A stretch of 64,000 nt of DNA. Origin: Armatimonas rosea (GTDB lineage Bacteria > Armatimonadota > Armatimonadia > Armatimonadales > Armatimonadaceae). The notes beneath the pieces were generated by a model, which was not told the origin of the DNA, did no database searches, and saw only the letters and a list, made by a program, of their open reading frames with translations. The position numbers and the translations under genes were made by a program. Every line of letters begins with the position of its first letter. The first letter of the stretch is position 1. Location: positions 620,001-684,000 of the forward strand of contig NZ_JACHGW010000003.1 of NCBI RefSeq assembly GCF_014202505.1, given 5' to 3'. This document shows positions 25,023 to 33,001 of this stretch, piece after piece.

Positions 25023-25787
25023 CTACGAGAACGGGTAGGGGGCGTAGACCTTGGCGGTCTCCTGGCGGGCCTTCTCCTCGCGCTCTTCCTGGTCCGAGTC
25101 GCCGCGGAGTGCGTGGACAATGATATCGCGGACCTCTTCGGGCGAGTCTACCAGGTAGAAGAGGTCCATGTCCTCGGGGCTGATCTTCCCGTGTACCAGG
25201 ACAGAGCTTCGGAGCCACTCGACCAGCCCGCCCCAGAACTCGCTCCCCACCAGGATCACGGGGAAGTTATGGATCTTGCCGGTCTGGATCAGGGTCAGCG
25301 ACTCCATCAGCTCATCGAGGGTGCCAAAGCCGCCGGGGAAGATCACAAAGGCTTGGGCATAGCGCACCAGCATGGTCTTGCGGACAAAAAAGTAGTGAAA
25401 GTCAATGGTCTCGGTGCAGTAGGGGTTGATGTGCTGCTCGAAGGGAAGCTCGATATTGAGCCCGATGCTCTGCACCTTCGCCTCCGACGCGCCTTTATTG
25501 CCCGCCTCCATGATCCCGGGGCCACCGCCCGTGATGATATTGAAGCCCGCCTCCCCGATCAAGCGCGCCGTCTCGACCGTCATCTGGTACTGGGGATCGT
25601 CGGGCTTGGTGCGCGCCGAGCCAAAGATGGTCACGGCAGGTCCAAGGTCTCCGAGGGCATCGAAGCCCTTGACAAACTCGCTCTGGATACGCAGGACGCG
25701 CCAGGAGTCGGTGGGCCAGGCCTCGCCGCGGTGCTGGCGCTGGGGAGTGAGCAGGTGCTCATCACGGGTGGATTTTCGTTGTGTCAT
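25023..25787 (-). CDS. LOG family protein (putative nucleotide 5'-monophosphate phosphoribohydrolase)
   Basis: 254 residues, Rossmann fold. The defining motifs GGGPGIMEAGNKGA and PGGFGTLDE of the LOG/lysine-decarboxylase-like family are intact. Characterised relatives hydrolyse AMP-type nucleotides to base plus ribose 5-phosphate, or make cytokinins. Extra N- and C-terminal tails (residues 1-45, 235-254, Glu-rich) resemble the larger bacterial type I/II members. Mid-operon. Confidence 0.92.
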   Translation of the reverse strand: MTQRKSTRDEHLLTPQRQHRGEAWPTDSWRVLRIQSEFVKGFDALGDLGPAVTIFGSARTKPDDPQYQMTVETARLIGEAGFNIITGGGPGIMEAGNKGASEAKVQSIGLNIELPFEQHINPYCTETIDFHYFFVRKTMLVRYAQAFVIFPGGFGTLDELMESLTLIQTGKIHNFPVILVGSEFWGGLVEWLRSSVLVHGKISPEDMDLFYLVDSPEEVRDIIVHALRGDSDQEEREEKARQETAKVYAPYPFS

Positions 25788-25798
25788 TGTGTGTCTTT

Positions 25799-26410
25799 CT
25801 AGGATTCTTCAGGGTTAGGGAGTAGCGCACGGATCGTACGGTGCGCCTCGGGAGCAGCGAGAGGAGCAATCGTTTCGTCTTCGGTATACTCCAGCACCGA
25901 GCGATAGCCCTCCTCGCTGGGATCACGGTGGACAAAGAGCCGCCGCCCCCGCACATCGAGCGCCCAGTAGTCCTCGATCCCTGCGCGGGCATAGAGCCGC
26001 GCTTTCTGATTGCGGTATTGGGAGAGAGTAGCATCGGAGATCTCGATCAGAAGCAAGATATCCACTGCACCGGGCGCTTGCGTTTGGTAACTCTCGACGC
26101 TCTGTCGAAGGACGGCAATATCGGGCTCGGGGTCGTTGTAGCTCTGGTCTTCGGAGGCGATCTCGATGGGGTCTTGCTCTTGGACCACCTCCTCCCCAAA
26201 GACCGTAAAGAGCCAGTTTCGTACCCGTCGAAGTCCGAGGACATGGCGGCGGTTCTTGGGCATCTTCGTGTAGATAATCCCCTCGATCAGCTCGAAACGC
26301 TCGGGGAGAAGCTCCAGCTCCTTCAGGCGCAGGCAGGCCTCTCGTGTCCAGCGCCAAGGCGGCGGGCTGTCGGAGAGGACTACGGTAGGCGGCTGACTCA
26401 GAGTGGGCAT
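25799..26410 (-). CDS. Uma2 family protein (PD-(D/E)XK nuclease-like)
   Basis: 203 residues, Uma2/DUF820 family with a restriction-endonuclease-like fold. Conserved pieces: RFELIEGIIYTKMP, PEPDIAVL (metal-site Asp), DILLLIEISDATL (Glu), and YRNQKARLYARAGIEDYWALDVRGRRL. The family is expanded in cyanobacteria, Armatimonadota and Planctomycetota; nuclease function is assumed from fold and not demonstrated for most members. It sits three bases downstream of the TlpA-like gene. Confidence 0.88.
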   Translation of the reverse strand: MPTLSQPPTVVLSDSPPPWRWTREACLRLKELELLPERFELIEGIIYTKMPKNRRHVLGLRRVRNWLFTVFGEEVVQEQDPIEIASEDQSYNDPEPDIAVLRQSVESYQTQAPGAVDILLLIEISDATLSQYRNQKARLYARAGIEDYWALDVRGRRLFVHRDPSEEGYRSVLEYTEDETIAPLAAPEAHRTIRALLPNPEES

Positions 26411-26413
26411 TGT

Positions 26414-26869
26414 TTAGGTGTTGGGGAAGAGGCGTGCGAGAGCACCTCCAACCACATCCGCAGCGGCCTGTCCTGCACCGCGGCTCTTGAGGTTGCCTTC
26501 CGCATCGAAGAGGAAGTAGTAGGGCACCCAGGCTTGGTCGTTGCCAAAGGCATCGGCGAGCTTGTGCTCGTTGTCGATGGCGCAGGGCTCCGTGATGGAG
26601 AACTGCTCCAGCGCGGCCTCGACCTTGGCAAGGTCGGTCTCGTCTTCCTCGCGCGGCATGTGAACAGCGATCACCCGTAGCCCCTCGGGAGCGTAGGCGG
26701 CTTTCCACTCCTTGAGGCGTGGGAGATTGTTCTTGCAGATGTAGCAGGAGAGCGACCAGAAGTGGATCAAGACAGGTGAGCCGAGAAGGACTTCTCGGCC
26801 CACCTTGCCATTGCGCCACTCGGTCGCGCCGGTCAGCTCCGGCAGCGGGGAACCGGTTCGCAGGGCCAT
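26414..26869 (-). CDS. TlpA-like thioredoxin-fold protein
   Basis: 151 residues with the redoxin/TlpA fold and the active-site motif CYIC in LIHFWSLSCYICKNNLP, then VIAVHMPREEDE and the cis-Pro region AWVPYYFLFDAEG. It has no signal peptide, so it should act in the cytosol. AGGAAG precedes the ATG. Immediately downstream of AhpC, for which it could serve as a reductant. Confidence 0.85.
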   Translation of the reverse strand: MALRTGSPLPELTGATEWRNGKVGREVLLGSPVLIHFWSLSCYICKNNLPRLKEWKAAYAPEGLRVIAVHMPREEDETDLAKVEAALEQFSITEPCAIDNEHKLADAFGNDQAWVPYYFLFDAEGNLKSRGAGQAAADVVGGALARLFPNT

Positions 26870-26875
26870 GGATGC

Positions 26876-27427
26876 TTAGCTTCCTGGGGTCAGGTTCTTG
26901 GTGCCGGGCTTCCAGTTGGCGGCGCAGAGCCCCCCGGACTGGAACGCCTGGAGTGTCCGCAGGACCTCATCGACATTGCGCCCGACGTTGTTGGCGTTGA
27001 GGGTCGCGTGCTGGACAATCCCATTGGGGTCGATGATGAAGAGGCCGCGGAGCGAGTGCCCTTCGTCTTCCAGGAGGACGCCGTAGTCTGCCGCGATCTT
27101 GCGGGTCATGTCGGCGATAATCGGGTAGTTGGTCCCGGCGATCCCGTTCTGGTCACGGGGCGTGCGCACCCACGCGCGGTGGGAGTAGACCGAGTCGGTG
27201 GAGGCACCTAGGATCTCACAGTCGACATCCTGGAACTCTTCCAGGCGGTCGGCCAGCGCGAGGATCTCGGTGGGGCAGATGAAGGTGAAGTCGAGCGGGT
27301 ACCAGAAGAAGACCAGCCACTTGCCTCGGTAGTCCGAGAGGGAGATATTCTTGATCGGGTCCGCCGCGCCGTCGCCCGGAAAAGCGGCGGGTGCGGTAAA
27401 GTCAGGTGCGGGTTTACCAACGAGCAT
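26876..27427 (-). CDS. Peroxiredoxin (AhpC/Prx1 type, 2-Cys)
   Basis: Reduces hydrogen peroxide and organic peroxides; 183 residues, standard. The peroxidatic Cys is in DFTFICPTEI (Cys51) and the resolving Cys in GGLCAANW near the C-terminus (the usual form is VCPANW). The ATG at 27427 has AAGGAT upstream; the longer frame is made of repeat-element sequence. A TAAAAT about 50 bases upstream may be the promoter. First gene of the operon that runs to the ADP-ribosylglycohydrolase. Confidence 0.94.
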   Translation of the reverse strand: MLVGKPAPDFTAPAAFPGDGAADPIKNISLSDYRGKWLVFFWYPLDFTFICPTEILALADRLEEFQDVDCEILGASTDSVYSHRAWVRTPRDQNGIAGTNYPIIADMTRKIAADYGVLLEDEGHSLRGLFIIDPNGIVQHATLNANNVGRNVDEVLRTLQAFQSGGLCAANWKPGTKNLTPGS

Positions 27428-27523
27428 GTTAAAAACTATCCTTGTGAGTTTTGGGCACGAGGCCCTGTTTGAACGACCCCATTTTACCCGCTCGGGTTCC
27501 CAAAATGATCGCCTCCTCTGAAC

Positions 27524-27688
27524 CGCCCCGATGAACCGGGGCGTCCTACTGTCGTCGCAAGCTCCGACACGAAGGCCTCCGGCCATACCGAATTATGGGC
27601 GCAGCCCTTTGTGTCCGAGGCACGAGGACAGCAAGACGCTCCCGTTCATGGGAGCGATTAACTGTCCAACGGGGGCGGTCTAAGACGG
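27524..27688. repeat. Hairpin-capped intergenic element HCE-7
   Basis: Left hairpin 27524-27543 (stem CGCCCCG, loop ATGAAC), right hairpin 27637-27656 (stem CGCTCCC, loop GTTCAT, the reverse complement of the left loop), then a GGGGGCG remnant. The core (about 27550-27632) is the reverse complement, with few changes, of the core of HCE-12 at 48318-48385; the 20-mer at 27613-27632 is an exact inverted copy of 48328-48347. Confidence 0.82.
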
Positions 27689-27695
27689 GAGCGAG

Positions 27696-29648
27696 CTAGT
27701 TGGGCATGACCATGTAGCCGACCTTGGTGGCGTAGCCGAGGCCCACCCAGATCGCGGAGTTGATGACATCGCCCAGCACCAGCCCCAGAAAGAAGGGGAG
27801 AAAGAACTGGTAGCCCTTCATCCCGCCGTAGCGCTGGATGATCGACTTGGCGAGCCAGCCCACAAAGAGTGAGAGCCAGAGCATCTTGATCGCCCAGACA
27901 CCCGCGCAGAGAATCCCAATCGGGTGGACTCCGAAGTTGAAGCGCGCGCGCAGAAAGAGCAGGCCCAGAAAGACCACAAAGCCCGTCAGCAGGTGCAGGC
28001 CGTTGCTGATATCTCCCTTAAAGGGCACCGATGCCGCGCCGCCCAGGAAGTTCAGGGGCCTTTCCGGGCTCCAGTGGTAGGTGAACTCATTGTTGAGCGA
28101 GTTGCCGCCGCCGTTGTAGTAGGGCAGCGCGAGGCTGGCGTAGAGCGAGACACCAAAGGCCAGTAGGACCGTCACCACCATCGCGGTCATGAGAGCCCGG
28201 GAGTTCTTGGGGGAGGTCGAGGTCGTGCGGGCGCCCATCATCACCGAGGGGGCCAGCATCTCGCGGGGGTCGAAGAGGAACATGGTCTCCCAGCGGGTCA
28301 TGGTGAAGAGCTGGCTGGTCTTGAAGGGGGCGGTGCCAAAGAGAAACGAGAAGATATCGATCGAGCCGTAGGGCTGCGCCATGAAGACCAGGCCCGCCTG
28401 ACAGACCGCCCAGGAGATCGTGATCAGCCCCAGGGTCATGGTGACCAGCGAGACCAGGGTCAGCAAGATCGAGACACCTGCCAGGGTGAGCCAGAGCGCG
28501 ATCCCACCGTAGGCGATAAACAGACAGATCAGCGCCGCGCGGTAGGAGAGCAGCTCCCCGGAGTCGTCGATCTCCTTGGCACGCGGGCCACCCAGGGCTT
28601 TCTCTACGATATCCCCAAAGTGCCGCCGCCCGGTCCAGAGGGTCCAGAGCACCAGCGCGATCCCGCCGCCATACGCCTGGAGCGCAGAGAAGTTGGTGTC
28701 GCTGTAGCCCTGCGGCCCCGGCATGAGCCAGTTGTAGAGGCCACAGATCAGCACCTGGAGCTTGAAGACCAAAAAGAAGAACCAGAGCGAGAAGCAGACC
28801 TCCGCAGGGAGCAAGTAGGCGATCCCAATCACCATAAAGAGAAGGCGCGCCGGAAACCACCCGACCAGGTTCCAGGGACGCACAGTCAGGAAGTCGTTGA
28901 AGGACCACTCCAGGTTGATATCGGGGATCGACGGGTAGAGCAGGTGCAGGCCCTTGACTGTGTGGATCACGGTGCTAAAGAGGACGCCGCCCCAGAGCAT
29001 GGGATTGCGAAAGAACGCATTGACCTTGCGCCCCGGCTCGGGGTCCTCGGCGATCAGGAGGGGGAGGGTGACCAGAGGAAAGGAGAACTTCTCGTTCTCG
29101 ATCCACTGGCGGCGCAGGAGGGTGCAGATCGAGAAGGTCGCCAGCAGAAAGAGCATCGCCAGCATGCCCCAGAAGAACAGCGGGCCGCGCCACGCCTCCC
29201 AGGGGATGTGCTCCTCGCCCTTGTGGTAGCCGTTGAAGAAGGCATCGGCGGCCTCTTTGTCCTGGAACTGGGTCCACTTGGGGAGCTCTCCCAGAAACTT
29301 CTGCTCCCAGTTGTTGGTGTCGTTGGCGAAGGCCTTGTGTGCGACAATCTCGGGGATGAAGTAGCGCATCATCCCCGACGACGGTATCCCCGATGCCACT
29401 AGGATCAGGGTCCAGATCGTGAGGAGCTCGCCGCGCTGGAAGACCGCCTTGGGCGCGACCGTGCGCAGGAGGGCGTTGATGGCAAAGGCGAAGAAGAACA
29501 AGACAAAGAGCGCCCCGATCGGAAACTGCGTCCCCGCGATATAGGTCGCGGCGACCTTGAAGTCGTTGTAGGGCGTCACCGCCGCAAAGAACAGCGCAAA
29601 GGCAATCCCAATAAAGAGCGCACGCGGCGTCACGGCACGTTGGTTCAC
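27696..29648 (-). CDS. DUF6785-family polytopic membrane protein
   Basis: 650 residues with about 14 membrane helices and conserved polar stretches (GELLTIWTLILVASGIPSSGMMRYF, NEKFSFPLVTLPLLI, YNWLMPGPQGYSDTNFSALQAYGG). The pattern matches the DUF6785/DUF6784 membrane proteins of Planctomycetota, Lentisphaerota and Armatimonadota, with an OPT-transporter-like look. Transport substrate unknown. GTG 29648 has TATAAT six bases upstream, a leaderless arrangement. Confidence 0.8.
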   Translation of the reverse strand: MNQRAVTPRALFIGIAFALFFAAVTPYNDFKVAATYIAGTQFPIGALFVLFFFAFAINALLRTVAPKAVFQRGELLTIWTLILVASGIPSSGMMRYFIPEIVAHKAFANDTNNWEQKFLGELPKWTQFQDKEAADAFFNGYHKGEEHIPWEAWRGPLFFWGMLAMLFLLATFSICTLLRRQWIENEKFSFPLVTLPLLIAEDPEPGRKVNAFFRNPMLWGGVLFSTVIHTVKGLHLLYPSIPDINLEWSFNDFLTVRPWNLVGWFPARLLFMVIGIAYLLPAEVCFSLWFFFLVFKLQVLICGLYNWLMPGPQGYSDTNFSALQAYGGGIALVLWTLWTGRRHFGDIVEKALGGPRAKEIDDSGELLSYRAALICLFIAYGGIALWLTLAGVSILLTLVSLVTMTLGLITISWAVCQAGLVFMAQPYGSIDIFSFLFGTAPFKTSQLFTMTRWETMFLFDPREMLAPSVMMGARTTSTSPKNSRALMTAMVVTVLLAFGVSLYASLALPYYNGGGNSLNNEFTYHWSPERPLNFLGGAASVPFKGDISNGLHLLTGFVVFLGLLFLRARFNFGVHPIGILCAGVWAIKMLWLSLFVGWLAKSIIQRYGGMKGYQFFLPFFLGLVLGDVINSAIWVGLGYATKVGYMVMPN

Positions 29649-29654
29649 AAAGGG

Positions 29655-29660
29655 ATTATA
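29655..29660 (-). promoter_or_regulatory. -10 box TATAAT, leaderless start
   Basis: Perfect minus-strand TATAAT ends six bases before GTG 29648. Confidence 0.6.
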
Positions 29661-29663
29661 CCC

Positions 29664-30164
29664 TTAGAGCCGGAAACCAACGGAGATACCTGCTTGGACA
29701 GGTTGTGTGACGGAAGGAAGCGTCAGTGTCAGCTCGGTGAAGTAGAGCCCTCCACCGACACCTGCAAAGACTTTACCGCCAAGCTCCGTGCGCTTGCGCG
29801 TTCCAGCACCCCCTCCTGAGAATGTCGTGAGGTAGCTTCCCAACCCCACACCGACCCAGCCGTATCCGCGTGACTGGCGCACAGAGAAGCCGACACCACC
29901 AAAGCCATCCATGGTTTCTGCGGAGGGGGGAGCATTGGGATCGGCAGAGGTGCCGCTGCCACTGCCCAGGGAGAAAGCACTCTCTGCATAGAGGCTCAGC
30001 GTGCGTTGCGGTGTGAGGCGCTTGGTATCTAGGGAGGCTCCAAACCAGAACAAATCACGTGTCGGTGCCGTGGAACCTCCCAGTGTCATCCGAAACGGAC
30101 GGCTCTGGGCAAGTGCGGGGGTGGTAAGAAGAGCGAGACTAAGAGCAAGTAGGTGGCTTTTCAT
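29664..30164 (-). CDS. Secreted beta-rich protein, possibly outer-membrane
   Basis: 166 residues with a clean signal peptide (MKSHLLALSLALLTTPALA-QS). The mature part alternates polar and hydrophobic residues with many Gly (LFWFGASLDTKR, LYAESAFSLG, GFGGVGFSVRQSRGYGWVGVGLGSYL, VFAGVGGGLYFTELTLTLP) and ends in ISVGFRL, as small beta-barrels do. Family not recognised. It lies 17 bases downstream of the ATP-grasp gene, probably in the same transcript. Confidence 0.6.
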   Translation of the reverse strand: MKSHLLALSLALLTTPALAQSRPFRMTLGGSTAPTRDLFWFGASLDTKRLTPQRTLSLYAESAFSLGSGSGTSADPNAPPSAETMDGFGGVGFSVRQSRGYGWVGVGLGSYLTTFSGGGAGTRKRTELGGKVFAGVGGGLYFTELTLTLPSVTQPVQAGISVGFRL

Positions 30165-30181
30165 TGTTGAATTAGAGTCCT

Positions 30182-30934
30182 CTATGCTTCGGAGGCTTCA
30201 AGTAGTTCCTCCCAGCGTGCAATCGTCAGGTCGGTGTAGAGTGCCGGGGCGAGGCCGTAGCTCCCCAGGGAGAACCCATCGTTAACCTCGACCAGCGCGG
30301 TCTGCCCGGTTGCGAGGACGCCAAAGTCGATGGCATAGGCCCGGACATGGGTCTTTGACGCCGTGAGCGTGGCGATTGCCTGCTCCATCACGGACCGCTC
30401 GGGGAGCGCTGTGCTGTCACCCGCGTAGTGCCGGATATCGAGCACCATGCCATCGAGCACAAATACCCGCCACTCGGAGCGCCAGGCGACCACCTCGCTG
30501 CAGCAGACAGGGAGGCTCCGCGAGACGCCGACAGCTTGCCAGAAGTCCGCGGTGCTCTCCAGAACAAAGCCGGTGAAGCGCTTGGTATGCCCTGCAGGCT
30601 TAAGAAAGCGCGGCGCGGCACCGTCGGCGGCGCGGTCCAGCTCCGCTCCCAGCGTGCTGGTCCAGACACGGCGGTGCAGGTAGGGGCGGAGGCAGTCCGG
30701 GTAGTCGTGGGGCTCAGGAAGGGGGATTTTGAGCTGCTTCAGTGCGCTCCGCACGGAGTCGATGGAGCCCGCGACTAGGCTCTCGGGGGTAAGCGCCAGC
30801 TGGCGGCGTGCGAGCTGCTTGGCGGTGAAGAGTGTGACCGGAATCCCGCGTCGCGGGAGGGTTTCTGCCAACAAGGCCAGCTCCGGCTCCTGCCGGCCCT
30901 GGCCCTGTTCTTCCAAATAGGCGTGGGTGACCAC
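30182..30934 (-). CDS. ATP-grasp domain protein (DUF4343/R2K-like)
   Basis: 250 residues. An N-terminal pre-ATP-grasp part is followed by an ATP-grasp-like core: RFLKPAGHTKRFTGFVLES (nucleotide-binding Lys), VAWRSEWRVFVLDGMVLDIRHY, and the metal-ligand region VRAYAIDFGVLATGQTALVEVNDGFSLG ending in EVND. This matches the R2K-clade ATP-grasp (DUF4343) proteins, presumed amide or peptide ligases. The GTG start is one base after the stop of the R3H ATPase gene, so expression is coupled. Confidence 0.78.
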   Translation of the reverse strand: MVTHAYLEEQGQGRQEPELALLAETLPRRGIPVTLFTAKQLARRQLALTPESLVAGSIDSVRSALKQLKIPLPEPHDYPDCLRPYLHRRVWTSTLGAELDRAADGAAPRFLKPAGHTKRFTGFVLESTADFWQAVGVSRSLPVCCSEVVAWRSEWRVFVLDGMVLDIRHYAGDSTALPERSVMEQAIATLTASKTHVRAYAIDFGVLATGQTALVEVNDGFSLGSYGLAPALYTDLTIARWEELLEASEA

Positions 30935-30935
30935 C

Positions 30936-32690
30936 CTAGCGCTGGTGCGCGGGGAGGATCTTCAGCCGCCGCCGGGGCTCGACCCCGATGGACTCGCTGC
31001 CCAGCTCGGCGCGCTCGACCAGCTGGTGCTGCAAGCGGCGGACATAGGCGTTCTGCGGCGCCAGCTCGACCGCCTCGCCGGTCTCTTGGACATGCTCAAT
31101 GGCATCCGATGCCTCGGCGATCGCGGCCTCTTCATCCGTCGGGAGCACCGTGGGCTGGAGGCCGAAGACCTCGCGCAGGGCGCTCTCGATCTGGATGTAG
31201 GTGTTGCTGCGCACCACAAAGGTGGGGATGTTCTTGTTGCGTGCCTCGTGGATCTTGGACGGCTCGCGCCGGAACGTGGCCTTGAGCGCGACAATCAGGT
31301 CGGCGTCTTTCATGTCCCGCGCCACGACTCCGGGCACCCGCAGGTTCGCCATCGCTCGCTCTAGGCGTGAGCGGGAGACACCGTAGGGGAAGAGATGGAC
31401 GGTCTTGCCGCTGGTGCCGATGCTCTTGACATCAGAGCCAGCGCTGCGCTCGGAACCCATCCCACGCTCCGTACCCATCCCCCGGCCCCTGCCTTCGTCG
31501 TAGGACGGGCTGATTGGCTCGGGATCGAAGGTCATGCCGTAGGTGCCGCCGGTGCGCTCGCCCGGACGGTCCGGGGGAAGCTCGGCCTTCTGTACCACTT
31601 CCACGACGCCGCCGGTGTTGCGGACACGGATCTCCGGGCGGGGCTGCTGGCCGCGGAGCATCTTGTCCACCACCTTGGCAACATCGTGGTGGATCGCGAG
31701 CTTGTCCACTTCCAGGATCTCGATAATGACATCAAAAGTGGGGGGAGCCTTGCGCTCCAAGACGGTCTTCTGGGTGCCGCGCCGCTTGGCCTCTTCATCG
31801 CCCAGGGTGACGGACTGAATCCCGCCGACTAGGTCGGAGAGGGTGGGGTTGAGCAGCAGGTTCTCCAGCGTGTTGCCGTGGGCCGTTCCCACGAGCTGCA
31901 CGCCGCGCTCGGCGATCGTGCGGGCGGCGAAGGCCTCCTGCTCGGTGCCGATCTCGTCGATGACGATTACCTGCGGCATGTGGTTCTCCACCGCCTCAAT
32001 CATCACCGCGTGCTGCTCCTCCGGCCGCTTGACCTGCATGCGCCGGGAGCGCCCAATCGCCGGATGCGGGATGTCGCCATCGCCGGCGATCTCATTGGAC
32101 GTGTCCACGATCACGACCCGCTTGCGAAACTCCGACGAGAGAATGCGCGCCACTTCTCGCAGCTTGGTGGTCTTGCCCACGCCCGGTCGGCCCAGCATGA
32201 GGATGGACTTTCCGCTCTCGACAATATCGCGGATGATGTCCACGGTCCCAAACACCGCGCGGCCAATGCGCAGGGTCAGCCCGACCACGCGATCCCGGCG
32301 GTTGCGGATGCAGGAGATGCGGTGCAGCGTCCGCTCGATCCCGGCGCGGTTATCAAAGCCAAAGTCGGAGATGCGCTCGGTGATGTGGTCGATGTCCTCC
32401 AGCGTCACCTCATTGGCCGGGTCCAGGGGATCGTCGCTGGCCGGCAAGAGCTCGATCTGGAGGTTGTTGCCAAAGCGCGCCTCGGCGGGGCGCCCCAGGT
32501 CCAGGACCAGCTCTAAGAGGTCGGAGTGCTCGACGAGATGCGGCGCAAGGGCGGCGTGCACGCGCTCGGGGAGGACCGAGAGGATCATGTCCAGGTTGTC
32601 GGTGATCTGGCGCTGCGCTAAAACTATATTTTCGTGCAATTCTATTTCGGTCTCTTTAGTGGGCAAGACCCGGCCTCTTTCAGTAGTCAC
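30936..32690 (-). CDS. R3H domain AAA ATPase (Ycf45-like)
   Basis: 584 residues. An N-terminal region ([16 protein letters not shown]) leads into an ATPase with Walker [11 protein letters not shown] (about 165-175) and Walker [15 protein letters not shown] low-complexity linker ([16 protein letters not shown]) follows, then a C-terminal part with R3H-like sequence ([11 protein letters not shown]), expected to bind single-stranded nucleic acid. Homologues include plastid Ycf45 and cyanobacterial proteins. TATAAT lies only three bases before GTG 32690, which is close for a leaderless start; TTG 32666 is an alternative. Confidence 0.88.
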   Translation of the reverse strand: MTTERGRVLPTKETEIELHENIVLAQRQITDNLDMILSVLPERVHAALAPHLVEHSDLLELVLDLGRPAEARFGNNLQIELLPASDDPLDPANEVTLEDIDHITERISDFGFDNRAGIERTLHRISCIRNRRDRVVGLTLRIGRAVFGTVDIIRDIVESGKSILMLGRPGVGKTTKLREVARILSSEFRKRVVIVDTSNEIAGDGDIPHPAIGRSRRMQVKRPEEQHAVMIEAVENHMPQVIVIDEIGTEQEAFAARTIAERGVQLVGTAHGNTLENLLLNPTLSDLVGGIQSVTLGDEEAKRRGTQKTVLERKAPPTFDVIIEILEVDKLAIHHDVAKVVDKMLRGQQPRPEIRVRNTGGVVEVVQKAELPPDRPGERTGGTYGMTFDPEPISPSYDEGRGRGMGTERGMGSERSAGSDVKSIGTSGKTVHLFPYGVSRSRLERAMANLRVPGVVARDMKDADLIVALKATFRREPSKIHEARNKNIPTFVVRSNTYIQIESALREVFGLQPTVLPTDEEAAIAEASDAIEHVQETGEAVELAPQNAYVRRLQHQLVERAELGSESIGVEPRRRLKILPAHQR

Positions 32691-32693
32691 GGT

Positions 32694-32699
32694 ATTATA
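32694..32699 (-). promoter_or_regulatory. -10 box TATAAT of the R3H ATPase operon
   Basis: Perfect minus-strand TATAAT with three bases to the annotated GTG. The mRNA should start in or just after that codon, so the true start may be a little downstream. Confidence 0.55.
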
Positions 32700-32892
32700 C
32701 CGCCGACAAGGGGCTGTTTGTTAAAAGGTGTCGTGGAATGGGTCCATGAAGGGGAGGCGGGGGCGTGGTGGTTTCGACGAGGCGGTAGTCCACACAGAAC
32801 CCCCTTTCCCAGTGAGGAACGATGGGTATCCTCTGGGTGCGGGAGAGGGGGCAGGGGGAGAGGTTACGGCACCGATCTAAGCCATAGGCACC
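32700..32892. other. Gene-free stretch
   Basis: Between the R3H promoter and the DUF1080 terminator I see no protein-like frame. It holds purine-rich runs (around 32840-32865, GGGAGAGGGGGCAGGGGGAG) and no clear hairpin. Confidence 0.4.
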
Positions 32893-32896
32893 CCAC

Positions 32897-32929
32897 CAAA
32901 AAACAGCGCCTCGCTTTCGCAAGGCGCTG
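32897..32929 (-). terminator. Intrinsic terminator of the double-DUF1080 gene
   Basis: Minus-strand stem CAGCGCC/GGCGCTG (32904-32910 with 32923-32929), further closed inside by GCGAAAGC, followed by TTTTTT (32898-32903). Confidence 0.85.
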
Positions 32930-32940
32930 CAATCCATATT

Positions 32941-32995
32941 CGCTCCCCCTTCGCGAAGCCGGAGGGGGTCGCGCGCTAAAGCGCGGGGGGAGGTA
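32941..32995. repeat. Hairpin-rich fragment HCE-8
   Basis: CTCCCCC/GGAGGGGG stem around TTCGCGAA, then CGCGCT-AA-AGCGCG and GGGGGGAGG. Style matches the other elements but it is shorter and shares no long segment with them. Confidence 0.45.
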
Positions 32996-33001
32996 AAAAC
33001 G

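Noticed and set aside
23853-25802. Plus-strand frame (649 codons) opposite three minus-strand flavoprotein and LOG genes
   Set aside because: It spans three well-recognised genes and their gaps on the other strand; no protein-like features.
27428-27586. N-terminal extension of the peroxiredoxin frame to 27586
   Set aside because: The extra residues derive from element HCE-7, and the conserved start MLVGKPAPDF with a ribosome site lies at 27427. The same reasoning excludes the extended thrC, esterase and DUF1080 frames.
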